This document shows positions 6,243 through 11,396 of a stretch of DNA of 11,396 nt, in pieces. The stretch spans positions 1 through 11,396 of the forward strand of contig CAZIVH010000029.1 of assembly GCA_964542965.1 (NCBI GenBank), written 5' to 3'. A program made the translations under genes and the position numbers. Every line of letters starts with the position of its first letter. The stretch's first letter is position 1. The notes under the pieces were generated by a model. That model made no database searches, was not told the origin of the DNA, and saw only the letters and a program-made list of their open reading frames with translations. The DNA is from CAJBLF01 sp964542965. Its GTDB lineage: Bacteria > Patescibacteriota > Gracilibacteria > Absconditabacterales > Absconditicoccaceae.

Positions 6243-8108
6243 ATGACAGCATTTACAGAACTTTGAATCTGAGAAAAGACATTGGCAGCAATCACGAAAA
6301 AATGATTCGTCACGCCTTCTCCGATCCAAGAAAAAGTTATTCCCCTCTTACTCAAAGGAGAAAAGAACATCATCGGACAAGCGGCTACCGGTACCGGTAA
6401 GACGGCAGCTTTTGGTATTCCCTTGATTGAAAAATTAACCCCAAAAAACAAAGTCCAAGCGCTCATCCTAGCGCCTACGAGAGAGCTCGCAACGCAAATT
6501 GCGGAAGAAATAGATTCGATGCAAGGAAACAAAGGTCTCAAAGTCATGGCGATCTACGGCAAACAATCCTATGAGATCCAGCACAGAGCATTGAAAAGAG
6601 GAATCGATATCCTCGTGGGAACACCAGGAAGGATCATGGATCATCTCGATAGAAAGACATTGGATCTGAAATATCTGGAATATTTTATCCTCGACGAAGC
6701 AGATGAAATGCTTGATATGGGATTCATCGACGACATAGAAAAAATCTTCAAACAGACGAATCCAGAAAAAAAAGTCTTGTTATTTTCTGCGACCATGTCC
6801 AAAGATATTTTGAAAATCGCAAAAAAATATATCGGCGAGTACGAGCTGATAGAAGTGGAAAATACCCAGAACAAAGGAGAAAACACTGATCAAACCTATT
6901 TCGAGGTCAGCGAGAGAGATAAGTTTGAATTGCTCCGCAGAATCATGGATACGGAAACGGATTTTTATGGAATCATCTTCTGCCACACCAAAGCGGATGT
7001 AGACGAATTGGTATCGAGATTGAATGACGAAGGATATAGCGCAGAATGACTTCACGGAGATCTCGCACAAAAACAGAGAGAGCATTTTCTCAAGCGTTTC
7101 AAAGATAGGAAAGCGAGCATCTTGGTAGCGACAGATATCGCGGCAAGAGGCATCGATGTTAACGATGTGACGCACGTCATCAATTACGCGATCCCACAGA
7201 ACGCGGAAAGATATACCCACAGAATCGGAAGAACCGGAAGAGCAGGCAAGACGGGAACTGCGATTACCTTCATCACCCCGAAAGAATACAGCAAGATGTC
7301 CTACCTCAAGAAAGTGAACAAAGTGGATATCAAAAAAGGACAAATCCCAGACATAAAAGGCGTTATCGAGAAGAAAAAAGACAAGCTCAATGAAAATATC
7401 CAGGGAGTTTTGAAAAAAGAAAGCCATAAAGACTATGTAGAAATAGCAGATAAGTTGATAGAAAACAGCGACGCTCGCGACGTCGTGGCAGCATTGCTCA
7501 AGATGCATTACGAAAGCGATTTTGACCAAACAAGATACAAGGATATCATAGAGCAGACGAGAGAAAATAGATTTGGGAATAAAGGGAATTCATGAGGCCA
7601 GCAAAGATTATTCGTGGCGCTAGGAAGAAGAGAGGGGTATACCGCTCGCTCGCTCTTGGAAATGATCACCAACGAATCAGGAGTCCCAAACAGGGAAATA
7701 GACGATCTCAAGATGATGGATGATTTTTCGTTCATCACGGTTTCACCGATGAATGCTGCAATCATCACCAACGCCTTCGCCAACAAGACTATCCATGGCA
7801 AAAAAGCGATCATCAATAGAGCCAAAGACTCCACAGGAGATTCTAGAGGACCAAGAAAAGAATTTAGATCAACGAGATGAGGAGAGAGATGACCAAAAAG
7901 AGAATTTGGAGATAGACCTTCATATCCGAGAAGAGATAACGACAGATATCCGAGAAAAGAATATGGTAACTCGTCCACGTATGTGGGGAAAAAAGAGTTT
8001 GGAGAAAAAAAATCGTTCTGATCCAAAAAGGAATTTGGAGAAAAAAGAAACTACGGAGCTAAAAAAAGTTTTTGAGACTATCCGCCAAGAAAATCATTCA
8101 AAAAATAG
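6243..8108 (+). CDS. DEAD-box ATP-dependent RNA helicase with DbpA-type RNA-binding domain (621 aa)
   Basis: The frame starts at ATG 6243 and ends at TAG 8106-8108 with nine UGA-Gly codons. Core motifs in order: Q motif GFVTPSPIQ (21-29, its Gly is a UGA), motif I ATGTGKT (48-54), PTRELA (78-83), TPGR (127-130), DEAD (151-154), SAT (182-184), motif IV GIIFCHTK, GLHGDLAQKQRE (Gly269 is a UGA), ARGIDV (301-306) and HRIGRTGR (326-333). Residues about 453-531 (RLFVALGRREGYTARSLLEMI to INRAK) match the C-terminal RNA-binding domain of DbpA, CsdA and YxiN helicases. The last 90 residues are a Gly/Lys/Arg/Phe low-complexity tail with repeats such as KKEFGEKKSFGSKKEFG. The likely role is ribosome assembly or cold-linked RNA remodelling. 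It appears monocistronic, with its own terminator. Confidence 0.95.
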
Positions 8109-8113
8109 CATAA

Positions 8114-8141
8114 AAAAACTCTGCTCACCAGCGGAGTTTTT
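8114..8141 (+). terminator. Rho-independent terminator of the helicase gene
   Basis: The stem AAAAACTCTGC (8114-8124) pairs with GCGGAGTTTTT (8131-8141), with one G-T wobble and a TCACCA loop. It starts 6 nt past the helicase stop codon. The A and T runs on both flanks could let it act in either direction. Confidence 0.85.
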
Positions 8142-8184
8142 CTAATTGAAAAAATATCGCAAATAACTACAACCAAAAAACCGT

Positions 8185-8308
8185 GAAAAACGAATAACTA
8201 ATAACGAAAAACGAAAGAATTATTTACATACAAACTATTGTAATTCCATAATAGTCCACATCAAGACAATACCAACATTATTCATTTTTCATTTTTAATT
8301 TTTAATTA
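8185..8308. repeat. Facing pair of 7-bp tandem arrays upstream of dnaX
   Basis: The left array has units GAAAAAC, GAATAAC, TAATAAC and GAAAAAC plus a partial GAAAG (8185-8217). After about 63 bp the right array has units TTCATTT, TTCATTT, TTAATTT and TTAATTA (8281-8308). Reverse-complemented, the right units read TGAAAAA-like and TTAAAAA-like, matching the left array in phase, so the two arrays are inverted relative to each other. The right array ends 8 nt before the dnaX ATG. Confidence 0.65.
8223..8252 (+). promoter_or_regulatory. Weak candidate promoter for dnaX
   Basis: TTTACA (8223-8228) and CATAAT (8247-8252) are 18 bp apart, about 65 nt before the dnaX ATG and between the two heptad arrays. 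Both boxes depart from consensus in an AT-rich region, so this is only a candidate. Confidence 0.3.
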
Positions 8309-8316
8309 AGTTTTTT

Positions 8317-9327
8317 ATGTCTCTCGCAAACAAATATCGTCCACAAACTTTTGATACCATCATCGGACAAGCACACATCACAGAAATATTGAAAGCGCAG
8401 ATGAGCACACACAAGCAGATACATCACAATTATCTCTTATTCGGACCGAGAGGGACAGGGAAAACGACTGCTGCGAGAATTTTGGCGAAAGCGATCAATT
8501 GCTTGGATCCTCAAGACGGAAATCCTTGCAACAAATGCTTCAACTGTCAGACGATAAATGAAGGGAAAACGCTTGATTATGTGGAAATAGATGCTGCTTC
8601 TCATACGGGAGTCGACAACATCAGAGAAGAGATTCTCGACAAAGCAGCATATCCACCAGCACAGCTCAAGAAAAAAATCTATGTCATAGATGAAGTCCAT
8701 ATGTTAAGTAAATGAGCTTTCAACGCATTGTTAAAGACCATTGAAGAACCAAGAGATAATGTCTGCTTTATTCTTGCGACGACAGAATTGCAGAAAGTGC
8801 CAGAGACAATAATCTCTCGCTGCCAAGTATTTAACTTCAAGAAAGTCGACAAGAAAGAGATAGGCAAACATCTGAAAAAAATAGTAGAACAAGAGAATCT
8901 CAGCTCCACTGACGCAGCAATAGAACTGATTGCAAAGATCTCCGAAGGCTGTGTACGTGATGCAGTGAAATACATAGATCAAGTGAGTGTTTTGGGCAAT
9001 ATCGACGAAGAGCACATCACGAAATTTCTCGGTGTCGCATCTGAAGTATTGATCAAGGATTTTCTTGAATTGATAAAGGCGGGGGAAGCGAAAACCATAT
9101 TTGAAAGAGTTGATGAAATCCATGGACAATGAATAGATCTTCATAGTTTTGCTAAACAGACGCTTATGTATATCGATCAGATCTTCATGGAGGATATCGA
9201 TTTTTCCACCAAGATCTCTGAAGCATTCACAGACATCATAGGAAACATCAGACAGTATCCTTATCCTACAATCGTTTACAAAGTTGCGTTACATAAGCAT
9301 TTGGAAAGAGATGCAATAAAAAAATAA
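8317..9327 (+). CDS. dnaX: DNA polymerase III gamma-type subunit, short DnaX (336 aa)
   Basis: The frame starts at ATG 8317 (MSLANKYRPQTFDTIIGQ) and ends at TAA 9325-9327, with UGA-Gly at residues 133 and 272. Clamp-loader AAA+ features: Walker A GPRGTGKT (43-50), zinc site Cys62, Cys71, Cys74 and Cys77 (CNKCFNC), Walker B DEVH (125-128), the invariant SKGAFNALLKTIEEP (its Gly is a UGA), sensor 1 ILATTE and arginine finger SRC (167-169). The protein stops after a helical domain III. It lacks the long C-terminal part that binds the polymerase and DnaB helicase in tau, so it is gamma-sized. The next gene may supply a detached C-terminal domain. The gene ends in an A7 run, the stop codon and a hairpin. 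Confidence 0.95.
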
Positions 9328-9344
9328 TTCCGCAAGAAGCGGAA
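9328..9344 (+). promoter_or_regulatory. Hairpin directly after the dnaX stop codon
   Basis: TTCCGC (9328-9333) pairs with GCGGAA (9339-9344) around an AAGAA loop. It begins on the base after the dnaX TAA, which itself follows seven A (9318-9324). A T run (9353-9359) begins 8 nt past the stem, so it would make only a weak terminator. The alternative role is a frameshift-stimulating hairpin. Confidence 0.45.
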
Positions 9345-9372
9345 AAGATGTGTTTTTTTATGATATCGATTC

Positions 9373-9392
9373 TATACCGCTTTAGTGGTATA
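9373..9392. repeat. Palindromic hairpin TATACCGC-TTTA-GTGGTATA
   Basis: This is an 8-bp stem with one G-T wobble and a TTTA loop, in the gap between dnaX and the following gene. Its core CCGCTTTAGTGG differs by one base from CCGCTTTAGCGG at 5914-5925, so the two may be copies of one small intergenic palindrome. Confidence 0.5.
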
Positions 9393-9419
9393 AAGAAATA
9401 ATTGCTATGAAAAATTTAT

Positions 9420-9728
9420 ATGCTGCAAGATAGAATAATGACAGAAAACGAAATACGCTTTGATGATATTCTCAACCAATTCATCGAAAAGATAGAGAAA
9501 CTTTCCATAAAGAATTCTCTAAAAGACAAATTGATCATCAACAGGATAACTGGCGACACAATAGAATTCATCACTATCAGTAAAGTCGCTCAGCTCGTTT
9601 TCAGCAATATGGACAACATGAGATATATCGAAGAAAAAATAAGCGAAGTGTTGGGCAAATCCGTAATGATCAAAGTGCAATTTGAAAACAAGGAAGAATA
9701 TTTCGCTAGGAAATTAGAAAGCATATAA
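9420..9728 (+). CDS. Free-standing protein resembling the DnaX C-terminal domain (102 aa)
   Basis: The frame ends at TAA 9726-9728. ATG 9420 is the longer start; ATG 9438 (MTENEIRFDDIL, 96 aa) is equally plausible, and neither has a clear Shine-Dalgarno. No UGA codon occurs. The pattern FDDILNQFIEKIEKLSIK, then DTIEFITISKVAQLVF, then NMRYIEEKISEVLGKSVMIKVQF follows that of the C-terminal domain found in many Firmicutes-type DnaX proteins (Trp-x-x-ile helix, beta strands, then IEexlxevlGrxvxvxv). This assignment is from remembered family patterns, not a search. Its position 92 nt after a C-terminally short dnaX supports it. In the cell it would act at the clamp loader. Confidence 0.55.
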   Translation: MLQDRIMTENEIRFDDILNQFIEKIEKLSIKNSLKDKLIINRITGDTIEFITISKVAQLVFSNMDNMRYIEEKISEVLGKSVMIKVQFENKEEYFARKLESI

Positions 9729-9754
9729 ATTTTTTTATACATTCACGCACGAAT

Positions 9755-10144
9755 ATGCAACAATCCACTGTGTCATTCAGAAAGCTAGCTGAAAAGATGG
9801 ACAATTTCGATAGCGCTCGTCAATGGACCAATCTGAGTCCGGAAGATCTGGCGAAATCTATCATATTGGAAGGTGCAGAACTCCTAGAGCATTTTCAATG
9901 GGATGTGACACTAAGGAATAGAAAGGATACGCCGCTCAAGAAAGATCAGGAAGAGATTGAAAAAGAGGTCGCTGACATCCTGATTTATCTCATGAAATTT
10001 TGCCGCGAGATGAAAATTGACATTGTCAAAGCAACGATGAAAAAGATAGAGAAACTAGAAAAGAAATATCCGGTAGATTATAGGAAATGATGAGGACATG
10101 AAGAATATATAAAGATCAAGAAGGCATATAGGCAAAGCAAATAA
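9755..10144 (+). CDS. MazG-like nucleotide pyrophosphohydrolase (129 aa)
   Basis: The frame runs from ATG 9755 to TAA 10142-10144. Two consecutive UGA codons (residues 112-113) encode Gly-Gly in YRKGGGHEEYIKIKKAYRQ. The metal-binding motif is intact: EGAEL (Glu39 and Glu42) and EVADI (Glu71 and Asp74), in the all-alpha NTP pyrophosphatase fold. W24 with LSPEDLAKSIILEGAELLEHFQW is typical of the small dCTPase/MazG-like (RS21-C6-type) family. Such enzymes hydrolyse non-canonical or excess dNTPs to the monophosphate and pyrophosphate. It lies 26 nt after the DnaX-C-like gene and 17 nt before the glycosylase-like gene, in an apparent operon. Confidence 0.88.
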
Positions 10145-10161
10145 TTTATCATCAAAGATGC

Positions 10162-10860
10162 ATGCAGCTACAGCTCAATCACTTATATACCCATCGAGAA
10201 AGACTCCAAAAGCAGCACGGAGAAAAATCGCTTTCCGCAATCCACGGAGCGGGATGCACAAAGAATCCTGACATCTGTTTCGTGTTCATGAATCCGACCG
10301 GAAAAAATGTGTCAGCAGTCAAATGATGGAAAGGAATTCGCGCTCCACGACTAGGGACCAAAAATGTGCGAAAGATTTTTTACGAAGCTAAACTCTTAGA
10401 CAAAAAACTCTTTGATCAGATCCAACTCATGAAAACAGACGATCGAACAGAAGAATTCGCCGAAACGCTTTACCTTCATATCGCAAAAAAGAAGATTTAT
10501 ATCACCAACCTAGCAAAGTGCACACAGATAGACGCAAGACCGTTAAAGGATAAAGTATTCAAAGACTACCTAGCGTATACGCTAGAAGAATTGGCGATAT
10601 TGCAACCCAAACACATCATCACCTTCGGTAATCAAGTGAGTTCCATCCTTCTAGGCAAACCTATCAAAGTTTCTGACTACAAAAACAAAGAGCATGAACT
10701 CCTTGATATGTATTCCAAGCCTTCAAATATTCCATCCTTCCATCTTTCAGCCTCTCCATCATCGCAACATAAAGTCTATCCCGTCTTCTATCCTGTCGGC
10801 CAAGGCATGAGAAATATGCCCAAAGCGATAGAGAGAATAAAGAGTATTATAGACGACTAA
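10162..10860 (+). CDS. Uracil-DNA glycosylase superfamily protein (232 aa)
   Basis: The frame runs from ATG 10162 to TAA 10858-10860 with one UGA-Gly (residue 55, in SAVKGWKGIRAPRLGTKNV). FVFMNPTGKNVSA (about 40-52) fits the active-site loop region of UDG-fold proteins. IYITNLAKCTQ and the Leu-rich HIITFGNQVSSILLG fit the central strands and the helix after them. The final YPVFYPVGQGMRNMPKAIERI takes the place of the HPS-type DNA-intercalating loop. UDG-fold enzymes remove uracil or related bases from DNA. The substrate is not certain because the catalytic loop is not one of the classical versions. It is the last gene of the dnaX cluster. Confidence 0.72.
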
Positions 10861-11396
10861 TATGTATCCAAGAGGATGTCTTTGTTTTTATCGAGAAGCA
10901 GCTGAACTAGTCTTTGATAATGATCAGAGTATTTTTGGACATATGGTTGGGTTACTCCTTTGGGCAAGAGCGATCGAAAAAGACGAGCAGGAATTTTTCT
11001 TTCATACGTATCAAATTCCAAGATCAAGAAAGTTTTGGGGTCTATCTGAAAATCAGACACATTGATGATATGTTGAGCATCATTGATATGTTGAAAACGA
11101 GTATCGTTTTCATCTTTTACCGTCATGACGACATCTTTTACCTTTTCAAAATCCATAAAAAAAAGCTGGATATCCTTAGGTTTGAGAGAAGTTCGAAGCT
11201 CTTGAACGGAGATTTGTCAAAAAGTATGAGAATGGAAATTCAGCGCATAGAGAGAAGTATCTTTATTGTTTTCAAATATCCTTTTGCGGTTTTCATCCAA
11301 TTGATCATCCAAAGAAGAACGATCAGCAGATTGTTTGAGAGGAGTATGATCGACTCCACGATAATATTTCATAAAATCATTCTTATGCTGAGATTT
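10857..11396 (-). CDS. Unknown protein, C-terminal 179 residues (5' end beyond the window)
   Basis: The minus-strand frame is open from the right edge to TAG 10857-10859 with one UGA-Gly (11217-11219, in HTFGQISVQEL). Residues after the internal Met (MDFEKVKDVVMTVKDEN) are hydrophilic and mixed alpha/beta in appearance, with DAQHIINVSDFQIDPKTFLI and a C-terminal helix YSDHYQRLVQLLLDKNK. There is no membrane segment or cysteine motif, and I do not recognise the family. Its last bases overlap the last bases of the convergent glycosylase gene by 4 nt, with no terminator between them. Confidence 0.7.

Noticed and set aside
6780..7529. 249-residue minus-strand open frame
   Set aside because: It is antisense to the helicase core, with a Phe/Val/Leu-rich composition typical of complementary shadow frames.
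8185..8308. CRISPR array
   Set aside because: The units are 7 bp, contiguous and degenerate, without spacers, and no cas gene is present.
8317..9327. dnaX, helicase, yidC, frr and others as pseudogenes with premature TGA stops
   Set aside because: The same UGA interruption occurs in unrelated housekeeping genes, always in frame and repeatedly at conserved Gly positions. Reassignment explains all of them; decay would also give TAA, TAG and frameshifts.
423..11396. UGA as selenocysteine or as tryptophan (table 4)
   Set aside because: UGA falls on conserved Gly columns (GCGDG, SKGAFNALL, GGGLCG), where Trp or Sec would destroy the motif. There are far too many sites for selenocysteine, and TGG is still used for Trp.

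Overview
The window comes from a bacterium that reads UGA as glycine (translation table 25), which points to Candidatus Absconditabacteria (SR1) or Gracilibacteria (BD1-5/GN02). Under the standard code nearly every long gene here looks broken by TGA. With TGA read as Gly the pieces join into full-length proteins, and the Gly often falls on a near-invariant position: the Gly after DEVHMLSK in DnaX, the Gly before LHGDL in the DEAD-box helicase, the first Gly of GCGDG in a methyltransferase, and the GGG of a VanW domain. I count about 41 in-frame UGA codons over 11 genes. All 13 complete or 3'-complete genes and the right-edge gene end in TAA or TAG. All coordinates below use table 25.

Layout, left to right. 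(1) 1-424, plus strand: the end of a small membrane protein, an overlapping 81-aa unknown gene, and a strong terminator. (2) 423-2926, minus strand: two tandem, diverged VanW-family exported proteins. Each has its own sigma70-like promoter, and each promoter is packed against or into the terminator of the transcription unit before it. (3) 3061-5975, minus strand, apparently one unit read right to left: frr (ribosome recycling factor), yidC (membrane insertase), a membrane-anchored SAM methyltransferase, and an ASCH-domain protein, then a possible structured RNA and a terminator. A palindromic repeat lies between the last two genes and a heptad-repeat element between frr and yidC. (4) 5891-6242: a divergent intergenic region with a promoter for frr and two heptad-repeat arrays. 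(5) 6243-8141, plus strand: a DEAD-box RNA helicase with a DbpA-type RNA-binding domain and a basic Phe-Gly repeat tail, then a terminator. (6) 8185-10860, plus strand: short dnaX, a separate small protein resembling the missing DnaX C-terminal domain, a MazG-like nucleotide pyrophosphohydrolase, and a uracil-DNA-glycosylase-like protein, i.e. a replication and nucleotide-hygiene cluster. (7) 10857-11396, minus strand: an unrecognised gene running off the right edge and converging on the glycosylase with a 4-bp overlap.

The most unusual material lies between genes. Several intergenic regions carry short tandem arrays with an exact 7-bp period. The unit differs at each locus, and at three loci arrays face each other as inverted copies. 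The other points worth attention are the split dnaX with an A7 run and a hairpin at its 3' end, and the terminator-promoter fusions in front of both VanW genes.
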